Source: Thermosediminibacterales bacterium (lineage in GTDB: Bacteria; Bacillota; Thermosediminibacteria; Koleobacterales; JARRCM01). From it: 64,000 nucleotides of DNA. The notes beneath the pieces are model-generated. The model had not been told where the DNA came from and searched no databases. It was given only the letters and a program-made list of their open reading frames with translations. The first letter of the stretch is position 1. Every line of letters begins with the position of its first letter. The stretch is from the NCBI GenBank assembly GCA_029982205.1, contig JARRCM010000005.1, positions 1 to 64,000 on the forward strand, written 5' to 3'. Shown here in pieces: positions 34,314 to 42,900 of the stretch. Position numbers and translations under genes: made by a program.

Positions 34314-35330
34314 TTAAAACTTGACTTTTAGCTGTTCCATTACTGAATCTATAGGGTTTACTATCGAAGCCTTTTCAGAACCGGCAAACAGAAGGCCCAC
34401 AGCCATATTGTTTTCATCCAAGACAAGTGAACCGCTGTCTCCCCCCTGAGCTAACGGCTCGGTTACTAATTGGTTAGCAAACACTGCATATTCACTGCTT
34501 TCCGAATCACCCATCAAAACCCTTATAGTAGCATTTATAACTTTTATTTTGCCTGTTGTTACACCGCTGCTTCTGCCGCTTTTCCTAACAGCCAAACCTA
34601 CTTCGGCAGAAGCAGTTCCTTTTACAGTTCCTAATTCTAAAATATCGGAACGAATTATGTCTTGAGATACAGGCTTAGCTAAAGCCGCGTCCACCAAATT
34701 TTCTTTTCCTGATAGCTTCATAAATTGAACCCTGTAATTCGGTTTCAGCATGCTCAACATAAAGTTTGAAAACTCCTGGACAAAAGATGCCACAGAACAT
34801 TGAGTTGCTTTTTCCTCTTTTATTACAGGCACAAACCTGTAAAGCCTTGCTATAACATCTTTGTTTGTGCCTCCGTCATATGGCCCGGGCTGTAAAATCG
34901 GGTCTCCTATAGCAGACCTTCCGTCACTTCCATCTGTTGCATTTGCAAGAACATGGTTGTTTGATAAAATCAATGGCTCTCCCGTTTCAGCATCTTTAAC
35001 AACCGCTCCAAATGTCCCGGCAGTTATTTTATAGTGGCCTATGCTTATACCCGGCCTTGCCGGTCGCTGTTTAGCTGTTCTGTCCTGGATTAATAATTTG
35101 ACATCCCCTACTTCAATCACATCTGTATTTGCTTCCGCAATAGTTTCCGGTATTATTTCATCTCTATGAAGTTTTTGTTTTGGCAGTTTTTTTCTTACCA
35201 AAACCATAAGCGCAGGTTTATAAGTAACCTTATTCCTTGAAATTTTATAACCTATGCCTACTCCCAAAACATTTTTCATAGACATTAATCTATATTTATA
35301 TCGGCGCAGCGCTTTCTGTGCCCTCTCCAC
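34314..35330 (-). CDS. Chymotrypsin-fold (S1-like) serine protease without signal peptide
   Basis: 338 residues. The catalytic triad is visible: His in LSNNHVL (about 124-130), Asp in NLVDAALA (about 213-220) and Ser in QGGDSGSLV (about 297-305). An N-terminal segment of about 75 residues (GVGIGYKISRN...) precedes the protease barrel. There is no signal peptide or membrane segment, so it is probably cytoplasmic. Start GTG 35330 with AGGAGG. Similar clostridial proteases exist without known targets. Its stop is 9 bp from the stop of the convergent AOR gene. Placed next to veg and spore genes, a sporulation link is possible. Confidence 0.8.
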   Translation of the reverse strand: MERAQKALRRYKYRLMSMKNVLGVGIGYKISRNKVTYKPALMVLVRKKLPKQKLHRDEIIPETIAEANTDVIEVGDVKLLIQDRTAKQRPARPGISIGHYKITAGTFGAVVKDAETGEPLILSNNHVLANATDGSDGRSAIGDPILQPGPYDGGTNKDVIARLYRFVPVIKEEKATQCSVASFVQEFSNFMLSMLKPNYRVQFMKLSGKENLVDAALAKPVSQDIIRSDILELGTVKGTASAEVGLAVRKSGRSSGVTTGKIKVINATIRVLMGDSESSEYAVFANQLVTEPLAQGGDSGSLVLDENNMAVGLLFAGSEKASIVNPIDSVMEQLKVKF

Positions 35331-35394
35331 ATCAAATCCTCCTTTACGATATCGTTTAATTTATAATATTTATAAAGAAGGATTTTTGTGAAAA

Positions 35395-35421
35395 AAAAAT
35401 AACCCCAGAAACTCCAGGGTC
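35395..35421 (-). terminator. Terminator after veg
   Basis: A seven-pair stem with two G-U pairs (between about 35419 and 35403) followed by a T-rich run on the minus strand, directly after the veg stop. Confidence 0.65.
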
Positions 35422-35422
35422 C

Positions 35423-35692
35423 TTAAACAACATTTTTTATTTTTCGCTGTCCTTCTTTCACTGTTATCTCAACTGTTTCAGTCAGAATATCGGTATAGCT
35501 ATAAGAAACTCTTCTGGAAGAATTGTTTTTGTCGTCTATCTTTACTACAAAAATATTAGGATATGTCTTTTCTATTATTCCTTCTTTTTCAAAGGTTTTT
35601 CTTCTTCCTCTGTTTGCTTTTAATTTAATCTTTTTTCCAACTACAGATTCAATGTTTTTGCGGATTTCTGCCAATGTGTTCTTCGCCGCCAT
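35423..35692 (-). CDS. veg: Veg-family protein
   Basis: 89 residues, the usual size. It carries the family pattern LAEIRKNIESVVGKKIKLKANRGRR (split, about 7-31) and a Sm-like beta core ending SYSYTDILTETVEI. Veg is a small, strongly expressed Firmicutes protein linked to biofilm matrix and spore outgrowth in Bacillus. The start is ATG 35692 with AAGGTGG. A TTGACA promoter lies about 85 bp upstream. Confidence 0.95.
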   Translation of the reverse strand: MAAKNTLAEIRKNIESVVGKKIKLKANRGRRKTFEKEGIIEKTYPNIFVVKIDDKNNSSRRVSYSYTDILTETVEITVKEGQRKIKNVV

Positions 35693-35775
35693 TTAACCAC
35701 CTTCTTTTAATTGATACATGTATCTGTTTTAACATTGCGCAAAAAGGATAATAACAAATGCGCAAAACTATATAT

Positions 35776-35804
35776 AGTTTAACATATTTTGTTGGCATTG
35801 TCAA
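35776..35804 (-). promoter_or_regulatory. Promoter of veg
   Basis: On the minus strand TTGACA (35804-35799) and TAAACT (35781-35776) are 17 bp apart, followed by an AT-rich dyad TATATATA near 35769-35775. Confidence 0.75.
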
Positions 35805-35902
35805 TTAAAATAAAATTATACCAAAAGGTGTATTTGATTGTCAAATGAGTTTCAACCTTAAAATCCAAATCTCAAAAACAAAAAACGTGTTTTTGTAATC
35901 TT

Positions 35903-37672
35903 TCATCCCGTATAATACCTTTTTATCCCTTTTAAAATCCCTTCCGCTGCGCGGTTTAAAAATTCCTCATCTTTTAACTTCTCTTCCTCTTCTGGATTCG
36001 TTATAAACACAACTTCAACAAGCACAGAAGGCATATTAGTCTCACGCAGCACAAAGAAATTTGCTTCTTTAACACCCCGGTCTTTTGTATTCAGTTCTCT
36101 TACAACTTCTTGCTGTATCGATGTAGCCAGTTTTCTGCCCTCTCTGTCACCGGGATAGTAAAACGTCTCAGTCCCGGAGGCTGCGGGATTTTCATGACCG
36201 TTTTGGTGAATGCTTATAAACAAATCGGCTGCTGCATCATTTGCTATCCTGGTTCTTTCTGCAAGAGACACATAAACATCTTTAGAACGGGTTTTTATCA
36301 CATTACAATCTTCATTTTTCAATTTTTCCTCTAGAAATGCTGCAATTTTTAGATTTACGCTGTCTTCTGATAGACCCGTAGGCCCTTGGGCAGACCCTTT
36401 GCCTCCATGCCCGGGATCTATTACTATTTTTTTGCCTTTTAAAGGTTTTTGGGGGGTAGGTTTTAACATTTCTTTTATTTCTATGCCTGTATAGTAAAAA
36501 CTTAATATCTCATTAAATTTTTTCCCTTCCCTTGCCATGCCATCAGCTCCGTACTGACACATACCGACACCATGGCCATAACCCATTATATTCAGACTTA
36601 ATTCGTTTATCCTCCATCCAAACCTTGTTGATGGAAGGTTTAAAAGCTTTCTTAACTCTTTGCCTTCAAAAACTTTTCCTTTTATTACTGCTCTTTGGAG
36701 TCTTCCGCTGTTGGTACGCTGGATTTCTTCAATCAAACCCGGAACATCCAACCCTTCAACAAAATTTGTATTTTGATCTTGTAGATTCAATTTTCTTAAT
36801 AATTCATCGACAGTAATCTTCTTTTGAGTTTTCCAAAACGGAGAATGATTGCAGTAATTACATTCAACTTTTCTTAAATAAGAAACTTTGTTGCCCCAAA
36901 CATTTTCTGAGTCTTCGGTAAATCCTCCACATGTCGAATGATATACAGCTTCAATGGGAATATCGTTATATGTTATTATTAATCCTTTTGTCGCATCAAC
37001 AGCAAGGGATATTTTATGCCAGTTTTTACTGAAATCATATCCCCAAGCTTGTTGTAACATGCTTTCAGATTTCCATCCCTGGCAGTGTTTGCTGTCGTCA
37101 CATATATCAGCCTCGGGATTCAGCCTGCATCCTTTTCCCCCGAAAAGTTTCATCCTTTTCACAGCAAAGGTTCGAGCGGCCATGGCCTGGGCTTTTAAGG
37201 CTTCTATATGAAAACCAGACGGCATTTCAGCAGCCACAACGCCTTTCACATAATCTTCTAGTTTCATAATTTTTACCTGGTTTTTCCTTGTTAAAAAAAC
37301 TTTTATAAAAACTTCACCGTTTTTTTTTGAATAAATAAACACAGTTTGTTTATCACTATCCCATTCTACATATGCTTCAAGATTTTCAGCAAGAAACCTT
37401 AGTGGCACCACGGTAATACCGTGTTCTATCTTAGGCGCGATCGGAAAAACTTTACGTTCTCCGTTCACAGTTGCAATTTTTTGGCCTACCTTAAACTGTA
37501 TCTTAATACCATTTTTTATAACCTTAACCTCTTGATTCGCCGCAAGCCAAATTACCGATGCTCCTAAAGATTCAGCTATATCCCTAACACCAATCATTAT
37601 ATGATTTTGTTCTATTATTGGGGGAATCTTCAAGTTTAATTTTTTCCCATCTACGAAAATATCAACTGCCAT
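35903..37672 (-). CDS. Stalk domain - SpoIID - N-acetylmuramoyl-L-alanine amidase fusion protein
   Basis: 589 residues. Domains in order: copper amine oxidase-type stalk repeats (about 1-115, ending VVPLRFLAENL...), a SpoIID/LytB domain (about 120-395) with the catalytic Glu in VVAAEMPSGF and the HSTCGGFTEDSENVW region, and an Amidase_3 domain (about 410-589) with zinc ligands in IDPGHGG, a Glu after GLSED, SIHQNGH and the catalytic Glu in VEVVF. Together it could cleave glycan strands and stem peptides, as SpoIID and SpoIIP do during engulfment. No signal peptide is evident. ATG 37672 is chosen for its 8-nt spacing from GGAGG; ATG 37678 and TTG 37687 are alternatives. Confidence 0.88.
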   Translation of the reverse strand: MAVDIFVDGKKLNLKIPPIIEQNHIMIGVRDIAESLGASVIWLAANQEVKVIKNGIKIQFKVGQKIATVNGERKVFPIAPKIEHGITVVPLRFLAENLEAYVEWDSDKQTVFIYSKKNGEVFIKVFLTRKNQVKIMKLEDYVKGVVAAEMPSGFHIEALKAQAMAARTFAVKRMKLFGGKGCRLNPEADICDDSKHCQGWKSESMLQQAWGYDFSKNWHKISLAVDATKGLIITYNDIPIEAVYHSTCGGFTEDSENVWGNKVSYLRKVECNYCNHSPFWKTQKKITVDELLRKLNLQDQNTNFVEGLDVPGLIEEIQRTNSGRLQRAVIKGKVFEGKELRKLLNLPSTRFGWRINELSLNIMGYGHGVGMCQYGADGMAREGKKFNEILSFYYTGIEIKEMLKPTPQKPLKGKKIVIDPGHGGKGSAQGPTGLSEDSVNLKIAAFLEEKLKNEDCNVIKTRSKDVYVSLAERTRIANDAAADLFISIHQNGHENPAASGTETFYYPGDREGRKLATSIQQEVVRELNTKDRGVKEANFFVLRETNMPSVLVEVVFITNPEEEEKLKDEEFLNRAAEGILKGIKRYYTG

Positions 37673-37690
37673 TGCCATGACCTCCAATTT

Positions 37691-38569
37691 TTATTCATAA
37701 GGCGAGCGTGGAAGCCCTTCTCTTAATTTCCCTCTAGTTTGAAGCCCTCCTATGCCTTTTATTCCTGTTATGCTGCTGCTAATCACATCTTTTATGCTGA
37801 TTGTTTCATTGATTGGTGAGTACGCAATCTTTTCGATTACAAAAACCGGATCAAGCGCATGAATAAATACTCTATGAGGTGAACTGGCGAAATTTGCACC
37901 TGCCGCCAATAATCCCTCATAAAACGACTGGCACGCCCCGGCAAAAATCACAAGGTCATCTAAAGCCGGTTCAAACTGCCGGGCTTTTTTTACACTTTCA
38001 ATAAAATACTTAGAATTCCTATAACTATTTATATCGGTAAAACTTGATTTGTTTTTGTTTATTAATCCATCATGACCCGTAATCACGAGTATATCAGGAG
38101 AATGTTGTTTTAATAACCGTGTTATCCTCTGTGGTTGTTCCCATTCAGGAATGTTTTCACCTACCGCTTCAATAAAAAGTTGTTTATATGTGTTCATACA
38201 AATTTGTAGATATTCACCGTCTCCATCGATGTGCAATACTCGGCCCGGTCTATCAAAAAAATCTCTTTCATCCAATTTTATATTACTTTTAGCAGTTCTC
38301 ATTTGCCTGTAAATTTTTCTTCTAGAAAATATTTTCTCAAGACATTCATTACTGGCTCTTATATAATTTTTCTTGTATTCTCTTATATCCTGTGTAGTAA
38401 CTTTTTCAAGGTCATCCAAGGGTGCATCTGCTAAGATTCTAAGTTCTAACCCCTTTAAAATCGCTTTTGCGTTGCCCTCCGACCCTACTATATCGATGAT
38501 TTTAAAATACACATCCCGGTTATAAGACTTACGGCTTACAACATCACCCACTTTTATTATCTCAGACAT
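37691..38569 (-). CDS. yabG: Sporulation-specific protease YabG
   Basis: 292 residues. It begins with a small SH3-like domain (KVGDVVSRKSYNRDVYFKI) and contains LHIDGDGEYL (about 112-121), VITGHDGLI, FAGACQSFYEG and HRVFIHALDPVFV, the conserved blocks of YabG. YabG processes spore coat proteins late in sporulation. The start is ATG 38569 with GGGAGGGG. It occupies the conserved place between ksgA and veg. Confidence 0.95.
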   Translation of the reverse strand: MSEIIKVGDVVSRKSYNRDVYFKIIDIVGSEGNAKAILKGLELRILADAPLDDLEKVTTQDIREYKKNYIRASNECLEKIFSRRKIYRQMRTAKSNIKLDERDFFDRPGRVLHIDGDGEYLQICMNTYKQLFIEAVGENIPEWEQPQRITRLLKQHSPDILVITGHDGLINKNKSSFTDINSYRNSKYFIESVKKARQFEPALDDLVIFAGACQSFYEGLLAAGANFASSPHRVFIHALDPVFVIEKIAYSPINETISIKDVISSSITGIKGIGGLQTRGKLREGLPRSPYE

Positions 38570-38773
38570 TCCTGCCCCTCCCTTTTTTCTTCAATATCCC
38601 ATACTTTTTAAATCAAAAAAGATCAAACATAAACCTTAATACAGAATATGTTCGTGGAATCCAGAACGTTACAGGGTGTAACAAGTTTGAATTCCATCAA
38701 ATATAATAAATCAAAAAAATGTAACTCTAGAACAGTTTTTTGCTTAATGCTTCTAGGGAGGTTGGTTCTATAT

Positions 38774-39580
38774 ATGATAGCCGCTGTTGTGCCTGCTCAA
38801 AATGAAGAAGGCAGAATTACAAAAGTTCTGGATAGCCTATCAATCACTGGAGTAAACAAAACTTATGTTGTAATAAACGGTTCAAATGATAATACTCTTC
38901 AGGAAGTTTTATCTTATAAAGGCTTAAAAACAGAAGTGATATATTTTCGCGAGAGTTTGGGTATTGATGTGCCAAGGGCCGTCGGCGCTTGGGCCGCTTA
39001 TGATGAAAATGCGGAAATAATATTGTTTGTAGATGGAGATATGGTGGGTAATATTTCTAACAATTTAATAGAACTCATAAATTGTATTAAAGAACATTCA
39101 GATATGGCGTTAACAAACTGCTATCCTAGCATACCTAAAGAAAGTGTTTTGACTTCAAAAATAATCTTTTTCCGGAAAATGTTAAACCAAACCCTCGGTA
39201 TTTTTGAAGAGATGGGAATAAGTATTCCATCACATGGTCCCCATGCGGTTTCACGCAAGTTTTTAAAAACCATACCTTTTAGGGAACTGGCGGTACCCCC
39301 TGTAAGCCTTGCTATAGCAGTAAAAGAGAAATTAAAAATCACAGTTCCATTCACCATACCTCATTTTAAGCTTGGTTCAAAACTCAAAGATAAAAAGCAC
39401 GCTTATTTAATCGCTGAAACCATAATAGGGGACTGTATAGAAGCAATGAATTTTTATAAAGGCAATCCCCGTGAAAGGATTTTCAACGGTATAGTCTATA
39501 ACGGTTATAACAGCTTTCGGAGGTGGGATATTTTAAATAAATTTCTAAAGAATAAATATAAGCCCTTATTTTTTCACTGA
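38774..39580 (+). CDS. Family 2 glycosyltransferase-like protein
   Basis: 268 residues. A GT-A fold begins IAAVVPAQNEEGRI and has a DXD-type motif in LFVDGDM (about 94-100), later HGPHAVSRKFL. It probably transfers a sugar from a nucleotide sugar to an unknown acceptor; no membrane segment is seen. The start is ATG 38774, about a dozen bases after GGGAGG. An upstream in-frame ATG at 38648 adds a leader of poor quality. It is a plus-strand gene set among minus-strand genes, between yabG and ksgA. Confidence 0.8.
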   Translation: MIAAVVPAQNEEGRITKVLDSLSITGVNKTYVVINGSNDNTLQEVLSYKGLKTEVIYFRESLGIDVPRAVGAWAAYDENAEIILFVDGDMVGNISNNLIELINCIKEHSDMALTNCYPSIPKESVLTSKIIFFRKMLNQTLGIFEEMGISIPSHGPHAVSRKFLKTIPFRELAVPPVSLAIAVKEKLKITVPFTIPHFKLGSKLKDKKHAYLIAETIIGDCIEAMNFYKGNPRERIFNGIVYNGYNSFRRWDILNKFLKNKYKPLFFH

Positions 39581-39596
39581 AAAAATAAGGGCTTAT
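39558..39596. terminator. Shared bidirectional terminator containing both stop codons
   Basis: A perfect 17-bp stem (39558-39574 with 39580-39596), loop CACTG. The plus-strand stop (TGA 39578-39580) is at the loop, and the minus-strand stop (39595-39593) is in the stem. A T-rich side serves each direction. Confidence 0.92.
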
Positions 39597-40063
39597 TTTG
39601 TATATTTGTCAGCAACCTTTGTAGCACCACATGCATTAGGTTTTATTTTAACTCTATAACCGCTTCCCATAACCCATCCTACAACTTCTTTTATCAGTTC
39701 TTTTGTATCACCTTTCTGACCGATGTCTACATGAACCTCAAGGTCCATGTTTTTATATTTGGTTTGTTCTAATTTCTTTTTAATTTTGTCAACAACCTCA
39801 AGGGAAAGAGATGTTTCGGTAAATATTTTCTGTCTTAAATTTTTTATCTTACGCTGATAAAAACGTTTATAATAATATTTTGCGCCTTTACCTACACGGT
39901 GAACTATAATAGCTGTAACAAAACAAATATCATCTTTATTGTGAGAATCAGTTCCTATTATAATTTTGTAGCGGAAATTAGGTGCCTTTTCAACATATTT
40001 TATTATATCATCAAACACTTCATCGAGAGTCATACGGCCTTTGGTCGGGCTTATAAAATTCAT
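39593..40063 (-). CDS. RNase H-like YkuK-family protein
   Basis: 156 residues, resembling YkuK (DUF458). It has IIIGTDSHNKDDICFVTAII (about 34-53) with the acidic residue of an RNase H-like core, a central basic helix and VHVDIGQKGDTKELI (about 111-125). It probably has an RNase H fold; activity is unproven. The start is ATG 40063 with AAAGGA. It sits just downstream of ksgA. Confidence 0.8.
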   Translation of the reverse strand: MNFISPTKGRMTLDEVFDDIIKYVEKAPNFRYKIIIGTDSHNKDDICFVTAIIVHRVGKGAKYYYKRFYQRKIKNLRQKIFTETSLSLEVVDKIKKKLEQTKYKNMDLEVHVDIGQKGDTKELIKEVVGWVMGSGYRVKIKPNACGATKVADKYTK

Positions 40064-40121
40064 AAAAATTCATTCCTTTAAAAACGTTTATTAATCACTA
40101 TATACCAATATTAAGTATATA

Positions 40122-40997
40122 TTATAATTTGTTTGTTAGGCAAGTCTTTATACAATTACACAATTTGGCAAACTCTTCAATGTTTAAAGTTTCCCCTCTC
40201 CTGTTTTCATCAATATCTGCATTTTTAAAAACCTCAGAAACTTTTTCACGTTCAAGTTCCGGAAGTCCGCGGAGCAATGCGTTGCGTAATGTTTTCCGTC
40301 TATATATAAACGAAAATTTCACAACTTTAAAAAACAGGGTCTCGTCAATCACAGAAACAGGTGGGGTCTCTCTTACTTTAAGTTTTACTATGGCAGAATC
40401 TACTTTGGGTCTGGGCATAAAAACAGTTTTCGGAACTAATGAAACAATTTCCGGTTTTGCGTAATAATTTACCGCCACCGATAACGCACCATAGTTCTTG
40501 TTCCCTGGAAAGGCCATAATTCTGTCAGCCACTTCCTTCTGTACTAAATATACCATAAGGGATATATCAAGCTTCTCTTCCAACAGTTTCATTATAACAG
40601 GTGTTGTTATATAATACGGCAGGTTTGCTACTACCTTGAATCCCTCGGGGAACTCTTCTTTTACAAGGTTTTTAAGATCCATTTTTAATATATCAGAATG
40701 AATTATTTTTACATTTCCACAATGGCTGACATTTGATTTTAAAGCAGGAATAAGATGCCTGTCAATCTCTACTGCCACTATCTTTGCTGCTTTTTTTGCT
40801 ATCTGTAGGGTAACTGTTCCTAAACCGGCCCCTATCTCCAAGACCCTGTCAGTTTTAACCAGGTTGGCTTCGTTTATAATCTTGTTCAGTGTATTTTCAT
40901 CTATCAAAAAGTTTTGCCCCAGACTTTTTATAAACCTTAGATTGTGTTCATCCATTATTTGTTTTATAACATGCGGGGATGTGAGTTTCTTTGTCAT
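40122..40997 (-). CDS. rsmA: 16S rRNA (A1518/A1519) dimethyltransferase
   Basis: 291 residues. KsgA/RsmA dimethylates two adenosines of 16S helix 45. Motifs: KSLGQNFLID (about 24-33), SAM-binding EIGAGLGTVT (about 54-63) and the catalytic NLPYYIT (about 124-130). The start is ATG 40997 with GAGGAAGGTGAG. The rnmV gene that usually precedes it is missing here. Confidence 0.96.
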   Translation of the reverse strand: MTKKLTSPHVIKQIMDEHNLRFIKSLGQNFLIDENTLNKIINEANLVKTDRVLEIGAGLGTVTLQIAKKAAKIVAVEIDRHLIPALKSNVSHCGNVKIIHSDILKMDLKNLVKEEFPEGFKVVANLPYYITTPVIMKLLEEKLDISLMVYLVQKEVADRIMAFPGNKNYGALSVAVNYYAKPEIVSLVPKTVFMPRPKVDSAIVKLKVRETPPVSVIDETLFFKVVKFSFIYRRKTLRNALLRGLPELEREKVSEVFKNADIDENRRGETLNIEEFAKLCNCIKTCLTNKL

Positions 40998-41046
40998 CCC
41001 TGCTCACCTTCCTCAATTTAAAGACAGGGCTGTTTTCTCTGCCTTT

Positions 41047-42054
41047 TTAGTTGTTTGCCAGTATATATACTTTTACCTTTCTACGGCCGTATTTTATTGC
41101 CTCTTCATGGGAATCGTAATAAAGGTCAATCCTGTTGCCTTTAATGGCGCTTCCGATATCAGCTGCAACAGCAAAGCCATAGCCTTCCACATAAAGTCTT
41201 GTTCCCAATGGTATAACCTTCGGGTCTACTGCAACAACCCCCTTCTGTGCGGTTATACCCGTATAAGTAATCCCATACTCCGGGTGATCGGGGGTTTTCC
41301 CTGTTGACTCATAACCTGCGTCATAAGCCGTTGCAATCATATTCAAAACCTTCTTAAACCTGACTTCTTCTCCTCGGGAAGTAATAAAGGTATCAATTGT
41401 CCCATATTCAACTATTTTATCCTGGTGTTCCTTAATAATTTTTTCATCAACCACCTCACGGTTTACCTCTTTACCATCTTCATAAGTCACTTTGATGGTA
41501 AGTTCTTTAAGCCCCTCATGCCCTTGCTGTATCACACGAACTACCCCTTTTTCCAGCTGGTCATTCTTCTTTTTGATAAGATGATAATAAATTCGTTTGT
41601 TTTCTTTTATAAAATCTTCTGTAACTCTTACCACTCTAATTTCTGAAGGTTTGTCTATGATGGAGTTTAAATCAGGTGTAACCTTATCCTTGGGATTTAA
41701 AGCTATACCCGCATTTTTCAAAATTGCCATAACACTGTTTTGAACAGTCATTATAGTATGCTGTTTTCCATCTGCAAAAATTTTTACTGGAAAAGCCCGG
41801 GTGATTTTTATTTCCATACCCTCTTTTAAAGGGCTTTCCAGAGAAGGTCGAACCAAATCCTCATCATGCAGCTTAATACCGGTCTCTTCCAGGACCTCAG
41901 CCACGCTGTTCTTCATGGTCTTAACTGTCAAAGTGTTGTTGCCATCAACTACAATAACCTGTTTTTGCATCCACATAAAAAGACTTACGGCAAAAAGTAT
42001 AAAAAGAGTTGCAGAAATGGCAATAATCGTGTGAATTGCGGATTTGTCATACAC
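41047..42054 (-). CDS. yabE: YabE-like protein: DUF348 repeats, G5 and 3D domain
   Basis: 335 residues. An N-terminal membrane anchor (IIAISATLFILFAVSLFMW, about 10-28) is followed by two DUF348 repeats (about 32-145), a G5 domain (about 155-230) and a C-terminal 3D domain (about 245-330) with the three-aspartate pattern in VAVDPKVIPLG, AADIGSAIKG and IDLYYDS. It resembles the Rpf/Sps cell-wall lytic transglycosylases of Firmicutes. The start is GTG 42054 with GGGAGGTGG. It is exported or anchored at the membrane, in the conserved position between tatD and ksgA. Confidence 0.9.
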   Translation of the reverse strand: MYDKSAIHTIIAISATLFILFAVSLFMWMQKQVIVVDGNNTLTVKTMKNSVAEVLEETGIKLHDEDLVRPSLESPLKEGMEIKITRAFPVKIFADGKQHTIMTVQNSVMAILKNAGIALNPKDKVTPDLNSIIDKPSEIRVVRVTEDFIKENKRIYYHLIKKKNDQLEKGVVRVIQQGHEGLKELTIKVTYEDGKEVNREVVDEKIIKEHQDKIVEYGTIDTFITSRGEEVRFKKVLNMIATAYDAGYESTGKTPDHPEYGITYTGITAQKGVVAVDPKVIPLGTRLYVEGYGFAVAADIGSAIKGNRIDLYYDSHEEAIKYGRRKVKVYILANN

Positions 42055-42156
42055 CTGCTTCCACCTCCCTATTTCAAAATCAGATGTGAGATATGACCAC
42101 TAGATATTTTAACCAGATTATATAAAATTATAACAGTTTGCCTTTTGCTGTTAATT

Positions 42157-42738
42157 TCATTTCAAATAAGGCCTTACCCTGAGTTCTGCTCCAATATCCC
42201 GGGCAATATGACGGCATTTTTCAATATCTATTCCCGGAAGGTCTACTACAGATAAAATCACTTTTGGAATGTATTTTACACACTCTTTTGCAAAATCAAG
42301 AATTGATTCATACGCTTTTTCCCCGAATTCAGAACGGCACAGTTTATCATATTTCTGCGGACTTTCAGCGTTAAGGCTTATGGAAACCGCATCCACCAGA
42401 CCTTTCAACAGTGGAACAATGTTCTTGCCGTGGATAAGGTTGGCCTGTCCATTTGTATCTATTCGAACATAAGCACCTTTTTGTTTAAGATAGCGGCTAA
42501 CTTCTAACACCACATCAAGTCTCATCAAAGGTTCTCCATACCCGCAAAAAACCACCTGTTCATATCCGGATGGGTCACCGACTGCTTTAATTATTTCTTC
42601 AACAGTAGGTTCTCTGTCCAGCCAGAGCTTATATCCTCCTACTCCTGGGCCTAGATTTCTCAGGCAGAAACTGCAGTTGCTACTACACCTGTTTGTTATA
42701 TTTAAATAAAGATTTTTTCCTAATTTATATGCTATCAA
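42157..42738 (-). CDS. TatD-associated radical SAM protein
   Basis: 193 residues. The radical SAM cluster ligands are in CSSNCSFC (Cx3Cx2C, about 18-25), followed by a GGE-like FCGYGEPL, a DTNG strand and SISLNAES. It is a short family encoded beside tatD in Clostridia; the substrate is unknown. TTG 42738 is preferred since AAGGAG lies 9 nt upstream, whereas the ATG at 42747 directly abuts that site. Confidence 0.85.
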   Translation of the reverse strand: MIAYKLGKNLYLNITNRCSSNCSFCLRNLGPGVGGYKLWLDREPTVEEIIKAVGDPSGYEQVVFCGYGEPLMRLDVVLEVSRYLKQKGAYVRIDTNGQANLIHGKNIVPLLKGLVDAVSISLNAESPQKYDKLCRSEFGEKAYESILDFAKECVKYIPKVILSVVDLPGIDIEKCRHIARDIGAELRVRPYLK

Positions 42739-42859
42739 TTGAAACATCTCCTTATAGATTTTAATTTTATATATTTTTTAATTATATTTTCTCAGTGCTA
42801 ATATTTTATCATAGTTTCATGTTTGTTGCATCAATGAATTATATCCTATAATTTTCTGG

Positions 42860-42890
42860 CCAAAACTAAAGAAGACCCTGACGGGTCTTC
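42860..42890 (-). terminator. Terminator after tatD
   Basis: GAAGACCC pairs with GGGTCTTC (42890-42871) with a 4-base loop, followed by TTTAGTTTT on the minus strand. Confidence 0.85.
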
Positions 42891-42900
42891 AAAACAGGTT

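Noticed and set aside
34301..34318. Short AT dyad between the AOR and protease stop codons as a terminator
   Set aside because: The stem is only A/T pairs and too weak to call.
38665..38690. TTACAGGGTGTAA dyad upstream of the glycosyltransferase gene as an operator
   Set aside because: Only a 5-bp arm with no matching copy elsewhere in the window; chance is likely.
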